A stretch of DNA of 64,000 nt from NCBI GenBank assembly GCA_032718475.1, contig JAUCBJ010003313.1, forward strand, positions 1 through 64,000, in the 5' to 3' direction. Source of the DNA: Nemertoderma westbladi. Taxonomy: Eukaryota; Xenacoelomorpha; Nemertodermatida; Nemertodermatidae. Positions 21,013 to 32,368 of this stretch are shown in pieces. The translations under genes and the position numbers were made by a program. The first letter of the stretch is position 1, and each line of letters opens with the position of its first letter. The notes under the pieces were generated by a model. The model did no database searches, was not told the origin of the DNA, and saw nothing but the letters and a program-made list of their open reading frames with translations.

Positions 21013-21215
21013 GTGGGTAAAATTGGCGGGCGTCAAGAAATATCGCTTGGTGACGGTTGCCATAGCTTTGGAACTGCTGTACACGAAGTGTTACATGCCT
21101 TGGGAGTCCACCACGAACAGGGCAGACCAGACCGGGACAGCCATGTACTGATACTCTGGGATTTCATTGAAGAGTCGAAAAAGTTAGAAAATCATTTCAA
21201 TATATTATTACAAAC
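21013..21215 (+). CDS. Astacin-family (M12A) zinc metalloprotease exon, partial
   Basis: The acceptor ATCCTTAG ends at 21012 and the reading frame opens at once with [16 protein letters not shown], then [19 protein letters not shown] followed by PDRDSHV. This is the astacin active-site signature HExxHxxGxxHEQxRxDRD, with the three zinc-binding His and the catalytic Glu present. Astacins are secreted or membrane proteases. After WDFIEES the match fades; a GT-containing donor may lie near 21215, but its position is uncertain. No other exon of the protein (signal peptide, pro-domain, C-terminal half) was found nearby. It is thus one exon of a gene with long introns, or an isolated gene fragment. 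Confidence 0.75.
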
Positions 21216-21581
21216 TGTAAATATTTTCAAAATACGCAAGTAAAATTAATCATAGTTTCTAAATCTAAAAAAATAAATTAGCAATAGCAATTTTAGTTTT
21301 GAGTTATCATAAAAGCTATTTATCTCGAAAGATTTTTTCGGAATTTAATTATTTCAACGCCCTGCTACATTTACTATTTTTGAGGAATGGGCACCAGTAT
21401 GGAACTATTACAATTACATATCGATTTAATTACAAATCAGGAACGACATAAATATCAAATATGACACAAGTTTAAAAGATGCGGCTCGCTAAATACATAT
21501 TAAAATGTATCTTTTGAACTCCGTTTGTTAGCGCTTTATTGTCCGCACAGTTAAATTTCCGATACATAAGGAGTACACGAA

Positions 21582-22098
21582 GTGGGGACTTCGCGCAGCA
21601 CGAAGTTGGCGAAGCCTTAGCGAATTGACACTGTTAGGGGGTGGGTCAATTTATGCAAATAGTTGTCGTTGTCACGTTGGCCCTCTAGCGGCAGACTGGA
21701 GAACTGCAGATGGATTCGCCTCCTTTGAAAGTCACAGCTAATGGTCTAATACATATCTGCCAAGTTTCAGCTTAAACGGATTAAAAGCAAAGAAATGGGA
21801 GGGCATTTAATGTTTAGACATGTGGCCCTCTAGCGGGAGACCATTGCACTGATGGTGTCTGAAAGTCTCTCAAAAATCTCAACTTTTGCTCATATTGATA
21901 CCTACAAATTTTCAACTTGGCAGCTTTAAATCCGACAAAGTTATTAGCATGTCAAAATCGTAACGACGACGACAACGACGACGACGACGACGACGACAAC
22001 GACGACGACGACGACGACGACAACTATTTGCATAAATTGACCCACCCCCTAACAGTGTCAATTCGATAAGGCTCCGCCAACTTCGTGGCTCGCCCCAC
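21582..22098. mobile_element. MITE with about 80-bp inverted repeats
   Basis: Left arm 21582-21675 and right arm 22018-22098 are reverse complements (CACGAAGTTGGCG, GAATTGACACTGTTAGGG, GGGTCAATTTATGCAAATAG). The 517-bp element has no coding capacity. Its interior has two copies of GGCCCTCTAGCGG and an ACG/GAC microsatellite at about 21961-22022. No target duplication is evident, so the superfamily is not assigned. Confidence 0.75.
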
Positions 22099-22538
22099 AA
22101 ACACTACACCTTTGCAGGGATCCAATCGAATATGAGTCTATATTTGGAGAAACTGTGAATTGGTCGCTAATTTAAGGGGAGTAAGTAGTACAGGCATTTT
22201 TTCCATACAAACTACTATTAAGCATCGGTGCCATTTTAGAACGCATCAGATTACTTTATAGGCCGACTGTTCTTGCATTCTAACCGGTATTTAACGGGCT
22301 TTCTTTCAGGTAAACCAATTAGTTTTTTGAATTTCAATTTTTTTTTCATATATTTAACTTATTTTTTGAAAAATGGACCAAATTTTCAAAAAAATTAGCC
22401 AAATAATTAATGTCACAAACATTAAAATCAAAATTTGGTGCTTATGCATACATAATATAAAAAAAACTAATTGGTCTACCTTATTCTACGGTAAAAAATG
22501 ATCCTAGTGAAAAATTTTCAAGTCTATAACTGAGAAAA
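22099..22538. other. AT-rich spacer, nothing recognised
   Basis: Contains T-rich tracts around 22330-22370 and no coding homology. Confidence 0.4.
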
Positions 22539-23085
22539 ATGTACCGAAAGAATTCTAAATCCAGTTATAATTTGAACCTTCCCGGTCCCGCATCGCGTTT
22601 CCTTTCAAATCCTACCAAGGAACACATGGTTGCTGCGAGAAGCGTTGTTTGTTTACGTTTCTTGAAGGGGACTATCGATTATAAACTGACATACCCGAGG
22701 AATACTCAAGATCTACGACTGCTTGGGTACAGTGATGCTGATTGGGCCAGAGATACCTCAGATAAGAAATCAACCTCGGGGTATTGTTTTAAATTAACAG
22801 AGTGTGGTGTAGTGGTATCGTTGTGTTCCCAGAAGCAAAATTGTGTTGCTCTGTCCACTGCCAAAGCGGAATATGTAGCTCTAAGTGTTGCTTGCCAAGA
22901 AGCATTAGATTTGCGTTTAATGTTGAAGGAGTTTGTTTATGATGTCAAAGAACCAGTTACCATCTTTGAAGACAATCAATCTGCGATATCTCTAAGTAAC
23001 CATCCCAGTGTTAGAAAGAAAACAAAGCATATTGACATCAAATATCACTATGTAAGGGGACTTGTTGAAAGTGATATTGTATATA
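22539..23085 (+). pseudogene. Ty1/copia retrotransposon RNase H fragment
   Basis: The frame reads through the family's C-terminal landmarks: GYSDADWARDTSDKKSTSGY, then the CALSTAKAEYVALS-type block, and EDNQSAISLSNHP with KHIDIKYHYVR, the conserved copia RNase H end. The acidic residues of the RNase H core (Asp of GYSDADWA, Glu of AEY, Asp of EDNQSA) are present. Integrase and reverse transcriptase are absent, and the frame runs into AT-rich sequence after about 23085, so this is a truncated relic. Confidence 0.9.
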
Positions 23086-23133
23086 TTCCATATTATATTA
23101 TTCCATATATATTCATATATTCCATCTGAACAT

Positions 23134-23199
23134 AGATCTATCCCATCATAGTAGACATGTACCGAACAACAAGAGTCCCACAAGAAATGAAAACAAATA
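23134..23199 (+). repeat. LINE-B fragment in opposite orientation to the adjoining LINE-B
   Basis: ATCTATCCCATCATAGTAGA and the following ACATGTACCG and AACAAGAGTCC match, in reverse complement, the LINE-B reverse transcriptase at 38938-38995. It is read here on the plus strand and stops where the LINE-B 3' tail starts on the minus strand. Confidence 0.7.
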
Positions 23200-23750
23200 C
23201 TACTACTACTAGGATCGGCATGCTGCATTGCAGCTGCATTTTTAAGAATGCTGTGCCGGCTTGTCAACAAAATTGCACCGCCACAACTCCCTATCACCCA
23301 TGACATTTGCTAGATCATCCGCATCTTTAAGGCCAGTGTCCTTTAAGATGCGTCTCAAGAAAGTCATGGGCTGTCCACCATGCTTATTCACTCCATGAGG
23401 CTGCCAAAGTACAAGATTATGCACTGGCTGGTCCTCACGGCGAAAGCAATGTCCTGCAAAGCGGAGGCGATTTTGTTCTAGTGTCAAGCTTGGGGGAACC
23501 AATGAGACACCTCCAATGTTATACAGTGTCTGGTTGGAGATGTGTGCATTGTACTTGACACAATGTACCCGGCGTAGCATTCTTGTGAATGTGCCATCCA
23601 GAGATTTGGTGTCCTCAGCAGTTAGAGCCCAGCATGGACTCCCGTAGAGGAGTACTGGAACTACTGCTGCTCTAAATAATCGGACCTTAAGTTTCCGATT
23701 AATTCTAGGTGACTTCCAAATCCTGGAAAGCCTATTCAAGGCTGCCCATG
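23200..23750 (-). mobile_element. LINE-B, 3' half (C-terminal reverse transcriptase region and tail)
   Basis: Minus frame 23739-23242 encodes the C-terminal part of a LINE protein: LNRLSRIWKSPRIN, VPVLLYGSPCWAL and RLRFAGHCFR, ending at a stop at 23242. The 3' end is a TAG-type tandem tail near 23200. The sequence breaks at 23750 exactly where the LTR element starts. The coding sequence resumes at 38070, so the two parts are one element split by insertion. Duplicated target: CCATG at 23746-23750 and 38070-38074. Confidence 0.92.
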
Positions 23751-24932
23751 TGTAAAAGCTTTTGTGGGATAACTGATACGTTTGCCTTTGCTGGCCAGTT
23801 CCCCCCCAGTCGCTAGAATACTCTCAAAGGGATTTATAACTAAAATAGTGCAAGCTACCAGCTTATTGGCTGATGTGCTGTACGGAGATATCTGGGCTCA
23901 GTTTAATCGGCCAACTAGCTTAGAGAGGTTGCCTTAGCCTTGCTGTTCGTGTCGGCCAATAGAATTTGCGTAGGCGTTGATTTCGACCTATCCCAGCGCT
24001 ACTGAACTGAATTTCCTATCTCTATGCTCATCCTCTGTGTTGAACGGGAGCTTCGTGGAATAAGGGAGTTGGTATCTTCGTATAGAGCAGTAGTCACATG
24101 TTTCTGTTGTTGTGTTCCCATTTTTCGCCATAACACCGGCTTTTGGAACAACTCTAGTAAAACTGCTTAGATTATAGAAAGTATAACTGTTACCGGCGGT
24201 GTTACCTCACTTAATTTAACTGCACTAATCATATTGTTTGTACTGCTATTTACCGTCAGTTATTAATTGTATCGATTTGTTGATGAAATATTGTCATTTG
24301 GAGAATATTGATAAATCACCCAAATTTCCCAATTTCTTGATACACTACAGGTTAGAGAGACAGGCTATATATAACAATTGCGATTTATATCAATGTGGTG
24401 TGTATTGAATCTAATGTTATTTAGTAGACACTACCTGAGTCAATTGCTGTTCTCTTTATGTGTGATCAAATATACTGACGGTCGGCAGAATAGTGTGCAT
24501 GATTGTGAGTGTGATGTGACTGGTAACAAAGCATTTCCTAAAGAATGCGACTTATACTTTAATCATAAGCCTTATCGTTGCGTTTAGTATAAGTCCTAGC
24601 TCTGTTTAAATAGATAGAGCGCCACGTCCTAAAGGAACTGTTAATATTTCCCGAAAGTTAATAATATCTGTCAGAGATTAATTATTAACGATCTATCGAA
24701 TAATACAGTAAGTTTACACTGCAACCTTACACTGCAATAATAAAATCTAAGCATCCGAATTCAGCCTCCCGGGTGTAGATCCATCAGGTGAATGATCGCG
24801 CATGGGCTGGCTTCGGCTAATGTTTTGTTTATTAGCATAAAATATTGTCGTATGCTAAAGGTGTGTTAATTAACTAAAAGACATATAAATTTTGGCAGGT
24901 TAAACTGCTAAAGGTCTTCAAAAGCGCGAACA
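23751..24932 (+). repeat. 5' LTR
   Basis: 1182 bp, TG...CA termini, near-identical to 36887-38069 and homologous to 1189-2388. It includes a 69-codon ORF at 24378-24587. Confidence 0.93.
24378..24587 (+). CDS. Small ORF inside the LTR (69 codons), also in the 3' LTR
   Basis: The frame is identical in both LTRs (24378-24587 and 37515-37724) and is recognisable in the older LTR at 1862-2056. Between the diverged copies the indels near the middle keep the frame (a 9-base difference), and NLMLF, AFPKEC and Y.N remain. Several Cys are present and there is no known domain. It may be a short coding region or just a conserved stretch of U3/R sequence. Confidence 0.3.
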   Translation: MRFISMWCVLNLMLFSRHYLSQLLFSLCVIKYTDGRQNSVHDCECDVTGNKAFPKECDLYFNHKPYRCV

Positions 24933-27112
24933 GTAACAGTTATAATCTTATTGCAGTAGGCAATAAGGTTGCAAAATACCGTAGTGACTGGTAAAACTGA
25001 ACCGGTGCTTCTGTAGGTCAGTAGGCCTAACTGTCATCACCGGTACCGGTACTGCTGTACAAGTACATTTAGTATTATTCGATTTTGATTATTGTATACC
25101 GGTAGGCTGTTTAAGAGATTAGGGACTGTACACCCCTTGTTTCTTTTGGAGCTTACTTATTTCTGTCGGTTTTATTTCCTAGTAAGTTAATATTGAGCTG
25201 AAGACGTGTAAGTCTGCTCAGATTGTTCAAATAATTGTAGGCTGAACTGCTGTCTGACTGTGTTGAGTTTGGAGAGATTACGGCGTGTGTAGAGTTTGTC
25301 TGATCAAGTGCCGTTAGTAAGTTGGGGCAGCCATATGCGGTAAGGTCAATCCCCTCTTAAAGAATAAGTCGTACTACCGTGTTAGAACGCATACTAACTA
25401 ACAGTTTCAGAGTCTGCATATACTGTAGTTTATTTAGGCTTGATCGTAGTCTGCCAGTGTTTTAGCCTGTGTTTGTTTGTGTGGTCTGTTCAGGTACCGT
25501 AATAGTTATTACTCAAATATTTGTAGGCTGGATTGTTGTCTAGCTATTTTTAGGTCTGAAGGGATTGCTGCGTGTGTAGAGTTGGTCTGATAAAGTGCCG
25601 TTAGTAAGTTGGGGCAGCCATAAGCTGTAAGGTCAATCCCCTCTTAAAGAGTAAGTCGTACTACCGTGCTAGAACGCATACTAACTAACAGTTTCAGAAT
25701 CTGCACATACTGTAGTTTGTTTAGGCTTGATAGTAGTTTGCCAGCGTTTAGTTTGTATTTTGTTTGAGTATTCTGTACGGGTAGCGAAATATTTATTATT
25801 CAGAGTTTATGCGATTATTCGCAACATTCATGTCCCCAAGTTTATTCCTACAGTAATTGTGCTTGTTATACATACCGTTATAGTTAAACTAACCCCGGTA
25901 CTACATCAGGGCTGCTCGGCGTAGGTAAAGACTGGTGACTTTGTGCTTTGGTCACTCCAGCAGATGCCGTGGTTCTTTTAACTGTTCAAGTATATTTAAC
26001 TACTGATTATTTGTTATACCGGTACTTGTACCTAATTTAGGGTTTAGTGTACAGTGCTTTCCGAAGTAATTAGTGTAGGCAGTATATTTGTGTTGTAAAG
26101 TGGTTGATAGGCACATTCGTTAGCTCTATTAGCTTCTGGGTAGGAACAATCCGTGATACATAACGTAGTACCTATAACGATACGGTTATAGGTCGTCAGG
26201 CGGTGGTATTTTCCTATCTGGACAGTACAGTATATTTACTACTACTTATTATTTTCAAATACCGTAGTACCCTGTCCATTGTAATAACCAGAATTCTAAC
26301 CCTTTGTTAGGCTGGTTTGTAGACTTCCTGTAAAATTACCCTAAAAATTCGTACGTAATATTTTTGTTGTGTTTAACTAGAGATTTAATCTCACCCGTAT
26401 CGTAAGTAATTTGTAGTATTAAGTAACTTAGGTAAATTAGAATTATCTGTTTTAGTGTCCCATAGGTAGCACTTCACTGAGAGCGCACAGCTTCTGTGTA
26501 GTGACTCCCCCAGAAATAATAACATCTATTTCAATATTGTAACAAAACCCCTCATACGGGTACATATAAATCCACTAAATCTATTAATAAAATAGTAGGC
26601 CTATTATACAACACTTAGGTCTTAATATCAGTTGGACTGCTGCTCAAATAACGGTAATAAAGTAAGTAAAGTAACCAAGTGACCCCTAACATTCAGAAAT
26701 TCAATTATTTTTAAAATAATTGACATACCGGTATTTACAATAGGCTTATTATATTTATTTCCATAAATTTAAGCTGAAATCATACCGGTATTCTGTAATT
26801 AATTTTAGTTCATAATTATACTTTATATATATTATAAGTGTAAGCTGTATACTGGTATCCACGATAGGCCTATTATATATTTATATATATATTTGTGCTA
26901 AATTTATATACCAGTACTCTGTGACAAATCTAGTCTGTAATAATACTTATATATACTATAAGCATACCGGTATTCTAATATATTATATATATATATCACG
27001 CTACATTGAGTAGCAGTATCGGTAATTAATTATTAGGCTAGCAGTGATACTGAATTACTAGACTTGCTTTAACTGTATATGTAGCAGTAGGCATCCAACT
27101 GTATAAAGCGAA
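24933..27112 (+). other. Leader of the LTR element; no coding sequence seen
   Basis: About 2.2 kb between the 5' LTR and the gag frame, unusually long for a retrotransposon leader. It includes a 287-bp tandem duplication (25222-25508 and 25509-25805) and AT/ACCGGT-rich sequence further on. Confidence 0.6.
25222..25805 (+). repeat. 287-bp tandem duplication in the element leader
   Basis: The two units share GTGCCGTTAGTAAGTTGGGG, CAATCCCCTCTTAAAGA and AGAACGCATACTAACTAACA, with roughly 10-15% differences by eye. No ORF spans them. Confidence 0.85.
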
Positions 27113-30100
27113 ATGTCTGACACAACACAAACATTGTCAGATAGTCTCTTAGAGGGTTTTAGAATGAGTCGTCGACTTGGACAGTGTCTTGAAAGGAGAG
27201 AAGACAGAAAAGAAGCGGAAAGAAAAGTAGCAGCGACAGAAGCAGAAAGAAAAGCGGCAGAGGCAGTGGCAGAAGCAGAACGGAAGACGTCTGAAGCGAC
27301 TATCCAACTAGAGCTGGAAAACCTTCAGGCGAAACCAACCAGAAGACTACCTGTGCCCAGTAGGACTGTTCCCGAGTCCGAACCCGTCCTGGACGCCGAG
27401 CGAGGTATCAAGAATTTATCGCCCGTCGTCTCTCGCTCGCCCGCTACTACGTTGGCGACTCCCGCTTCGGCGGTTGAGTGGGTAGCTGAGGGACGACGGG
27501 AGATGGGTCTCCTGCTCGAGCAGCTGAGGTAACACTGTTTGTGCTCCTCTCAGCAGGTCAGGGAAATGGAAGAGACTGTTCAGCAGCTCAAGGGAACAGT
27601 AAGGGAAAGTAGGTTAGAGTTGCAAAAAGTGCAGCAAAGTATCGTACTAGAATGCGACAAATTAGTCAACCAACAAAAGGGAATACCAATAACCCCTGTA
27701 ACAGTGTGTCAGCCTGTTAGGTCTGAAGTATTACATGCGCAAGGTGTGGAGCCTACACGCATCTATACTGCTAGTGAAGTAGAAACTCCTATAGCAAACC
27801 CTATTAAGGGTGATTATACGCCTGTTGTTAATGACATTCCCAATAGACCTGATAATAATCCGAGAAATTTATATACCGATAACTCGATATTCAATAACAC
27901 GATGGCCCAAGAAAGTTTTACGCGTCAAATGGCTAGAACCGAAGCCCGTCAAGCGGTAAAGGTTGGAGAGATAGTCAAGTTCAATGGAGATGAGATGAAA
28001 TGGTTACCTTTTAATGAATATTATAAAGATAACATACAGAACTCTGTGTTATCCAACGGAGAGAAACTTAGATTCCTCATCGAGTGCTTGGAAGGACCTC
28101 CCAAGTCAATGGCGTTAAAATTTATTGGACATCCAGATGGATTAAGACAAGTTTGGGATATACTAAACATCAGGTATGGTAATAGGAATAACATAGCTAG
28201 GTATTTATATGCGAAATTAATGGCCCCCCGAAAGTTTCTTAGCAGCGGGATTATAGAGTTTTCCGATGAGATTCAGGAGATCTGTAGACAACTAGATTGG
28301 TTAGGTAAGTCTCATGAATACCAGAATTCTATGGTTGTAGGAGCCTTAGCATCTACTTTGCCCAAGGGTGGAGTAGGTACACGCTGGGACAAGAAGGTGT
28401 TATATACGATGGAACAACAACAACGAGACCCTACCATGGCTGATCTCATGTCATTCTTGGATGGCGAAGTGAAATTACAACTCCTAAAGCATTCCAGAGA
28501 GAAAACACCGGAAAATAAGGTAAGTGAGAAACCCGTTTCTAGGAGAAGAGTAACACCGGTGTGTTATACTGATGACGGCGAAAGCCAAGCTTCTCAAGAA
28601 GAAGACAGCGAGAAAGACACCGAGAAATTTTACTATGTTAACAAGACCTCAAAGAACGTAAGTAAATCTAAAGCTCGAACCCATGACAGGAGAGAACAGG
28701 TTGCTAAGACTCCTCTTCAGTTTCCTAACAGAGTACACGGAAGAAAGCCCGAAGAAAGAACTAGAGTGCATAACGTCACCCAAGGTAAAGTGAGTAACAT
28801 TAAACCAAAATGTGCGCTGTGCGATGGGCCCCACCGTTTGAGTGTGTGTGCTGAATTCCTAAAGAAATCCCTGGTAGACAGACATGAAGTCATGTGGGAT
28901 AAGCGGTTATGCTATAATTGCCTCAGACCAGGACACCAACGGCGAACCTGTTACTCCGAAGTAAAGTGTGCAAAGTGCGGTGCGAAACATCACATCTTGT
29001 TACGCAGTGAATTCGAACGAAACAACCCGAGTCAGGTAAGTGAGCCCGAACTACATGTCCAATTCAGTGATGTAAATGACACTGATCAAGAATCTGAGTG
29101 GGAAGGATTCTATACGGACGAATTCTCCGATGCCAACGAATCCTGTTATCTAATAAATACCACAGTGTATCGAGCACTTACGGATGAAAAGGACACTGAC
29201 GAGTTTACTCCAACTCCTTTTGACAAACAACCATCTTGGAAAGTTCCAACTTCCAACATAGGAATAAGAGAATTTCCTGTAGTGCAAGTTCGAGTTCATG
29301 GTCCCAACAAGAGTTACATAGTGAACGCCCTACTTGACTCCGGCAGCACAGGAACATTCATCGATCAAGAACTAGCCGAAGATATCTTTGCTGGACAACC
29401 CAAGTTCCGGACTAAATTGAATATGTCAGGAATCATACAGGTTTGGAAATCTACCATAACGGCAGATTACTATGTAGGTGCGTTGTCCACCCCCCAGGAT
29501 AAATTAGGAGCACAAAGTATAAGGTCAGTAAAAATGGTGGCTATAAAGAACTTCGCTACTACCCAAGCAGACCTTTATAATTGGGACGAGGATGAGAGCA
29601 TCCAACATCTTAAGATACCTCGATTCCAGACAGATTATCCTGGAGTGCAAATACTCATCGGCCAAAACGCGCATGAGGCGCTAGAGACATTGGAGAAACG
29701 GCCTGCTCAACCACAGCCACTACAAACCTATGCGGTAAGAACTAGAGTAGGTTGGTACTTCACTGGCCCTTCCCGTAGAACTCTCAAAGAGAGATTACCT
29801 CAACAACAGGTATACCAAGTAAAGGAATGGGAAGTGGAGAGCAGTGATGTGGACGATCCAACTGAGGGAACACCATACTCCTCAGATAATGACGATATTA
29901 ACTCCAATGTAGATCAATGGAGACATTGCCTTGGGACGATTAATCCAGCCGACATCGCTTCCAGAGGAGCAACTCCTCAAGAACTGATAGATACTCCAGG
30001 CTGGTTAGGTGGATCCGACTCCTTAAGTAAAGAAGAAGAAGAATGGCCTCCTCATCTTACCACGGCAGAAATTAGACAGGCCAAGGGAGCGGAGAAAGTA

Positions 30101-30220
30101 ACACAACAACTCAATCGCCCAGCTAGTCGTTTATGTTTACTGGAAAGAGACCGAAAACTGTCCGAAAACTATGGAAGGCAAGATACCCAAGGAGGTGAGG
30201 TCTCTATAGGGGTGTCTTGA
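27113..30220 (+). pseudogene. BEL/Pao gag-protease polyprotein, in-frame TAA and deletion of RT
   Basis: One continuous frame is broken by a single TAA at 27530-27532. The first 139 codons are a charged coiled-coil region (Glu/Ala/Arg heptads at about 35-75). After the stop come 893 codons: the Pao gag domain (DUF1759-like; FNGDEMKWLPFNEYY at about 148-162), then three zinc knuckles (C425/C428/H432/C437, C458/C461/H466/C471, C477/C480). An aspartic protease active site LLDSGS is at about 598-603, with FIDQELAEDI following. At about residue 800 the frame passes directly into the BEL motif NPADIASRG, which normally lies beyond the reverse transcriptase, near RNase H and integrase. The whole RT region is thus missing, joined in frame. 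Family assignment is strong from the combination of motifs. Confidence 0.88.
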
Positions 30221-32101
30221 ACAGGCGGCGGCGGACTCGTGAGGGTCTGGGGGCACGTTAAATCCCTTCTATAGTGCAGGGGAGTTACTGAAGGCCCTCG
30301 TGTCTTGCGAACCATGAATTAACATGGTGCCGTGGTACCGTCTAGTCGGCATGTTGCCGTACTGCCAGTCCTGTACACAGTAGGGGTGGTGGCTTAGTGT
30401 GATCTGTGGTTTATGTGGTCTATGTGGTAGGTCTATGTTTGGTATGTATGAGTTGACCAGACTCTGTACTGTCTCCGATCGGTTGCCAAAACGTGTTTTT
30501 TCCCAGGGTAGCACTATTGGAATGGAGGTGTTGCATCGGAATGGACAGGTTCTGATGATTCTGTTGGTACTACTATTGGAATGGAGGTGGCACCCGGAAT
30601 ATCGGCTGCAAGGAGGGGTTAGTGTTGTAGTGTGGTCCGAGTGAATGATACTCTGGAATCTGTGGTATGTGTGTAGACGATCAGTGGCAGTTTGCTTGAG
30701 CTTTCTGTTGCTGTGGGTACGTGGTATACGTGAGTGTATGTATGGCCACTGCGAGTGAGTATGGGAACCCTTGCCGGTTGGTCTAGACGCCGCTGGTATT
30801 AGTAGGACCATATCTTTACTGCGCCCCAGCATACTTTGTGCACACAAAGTTATTTTGCCCTGACGGCAAAATAAAGTACTCTCGACTTTTATTAGTCGAT
30901 ACAATTTTGTCCCCTCTGATTTTGTCACCGATTTTGTCTTCCCCGATTATGTCCTCTGTGTGTGCGTGGTATGCGTCAGATTTTGTGTTTACCTTTTGTG
31001 TACTTGATTATCGAACATCTGTTGAGTACACGTGTACAGTGACTGGTAAGTGGTTACTTGTTCCTAGCTTTCGAGCTAGTCAGTATTGTTTGCGGAACCG
31101 ACTTCCCCTCAATACTGCCGGCGAGGCGGGTGAAAACGGTCAATATTCCATGTGGGTAGTGCAAGCCCGCTTGGGACAAGACCGTCGGTTTGGCTCAAGG
31201 GCGACCTTGATGCTCGATCGCTATCGACTGGTCCACCCGCCGGTTGACTCTCTGAGTTGGCTCAATGTACAGTCAGGCCACAGCAAGTTGACAGTAGCCG
31301 ACCATCTGGCTACACCGACGAGTTGTGCCGGTGTGATCGGGGGATTGAAAAGTGAACCCGGGAAGCATCGGGCTACCCTCTGGCCCAGTCTGATCGGAGT
31401 CGGACTGGCCCCAAGGGTGGTGGGACAGCGTCCGCCTCATGGGTGCGCCTCGGAGTCATCAGAGAGGAGCCCAGAAGGACGCAAGCGACTCTTCCTACGA
31501 CTACTTCCCTAATCCGGCAAATATCTAGGGACTCCATAACGTGATAGCATGTGGAGTGGGCGTGTGACTATATCATTTTATATTTGTTTTTATTTTATAT
31601 TTATGTATGTATTATTATGTAATTTTATTATAATCGTTTTCTTTAATTTTATTTAGTAGCATGTTATTTTAGAATATTTAGTAAATTAGTGCAATATATT
31701 AGTGTTTATTACGTACATAATTACTTATAATATATATTTAGTGCGACGGCAAGAAGTAATTATTTTCTCTTTCCTTACTGTCCGTATTATATTATAAATG
31801 CGAGACTATAGTAAGATGACATGTCAGTACTTCTTAAAGTACAATAAAGCCACTACTATATTTAAGTATTATTGGTAGGCAGAGTATTAGGAATGCAAAG
31901 TTCAGATCCTCGTGTCTCGGCTAAACCAAGCTCTGGGTAGACCTTGGAAACGACTTGCCTCTTCACACTGACATTGCTTCGTGCGATATTGCTCTTCTAC
32001 CTTATAACAAATAATACATATAGTAGCGTGATGTCCCTCTAACAGTAGCGTAAATCGCAAATAAATCTGTTAAACTTTTGACCATCTGTAATTCTAGTCG
32101 A
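30221..32101 (+). other. Unidentified 3' part of the LTR element
   Basis: No domain recognised in any frame. ORFs at 30838-31512 (plus) and 30269-30928 (minus) are not supported by motifs. AATAAA occurs at about 31843. It may be remnants of the polymerase-distal region or the LTR of another element, but no matching partner copy was seen. Confidence 0.35.
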
Positions 32102-32368
32102 TTAACCCTTTAGGTACTATGGATCACCCATGTGATACATAAGCAATGGTCTTCTAGAGCGCTATGTATCATACAGGTGATCCATGCTTTTAAATGTTAC
32201 CCTATGCTATTCTATTCAGCTTTAGTGCATTTCTAAGCACTCTGCTATTTTATTAGTGCATCAAGGGACATCTTTTTAGATACCGGTACCAGTTTACTGC
32301 ACCTGACTAGCAGATATGTGACTCTTACCATACCGGTACGGTAGGTACGTAAGCTTCACAAAGGTCGC

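Noticed and set aside
21912-22100. Arg-rich minus ORF
   Set aside because: Translation of the ACG microsatellite inside a MITE.
30838-31512. 224-codon plus ORF in the LTR element
   Set aside because: No recognisable integrase or env motif; composition looks non-coding. Left as unidentified.
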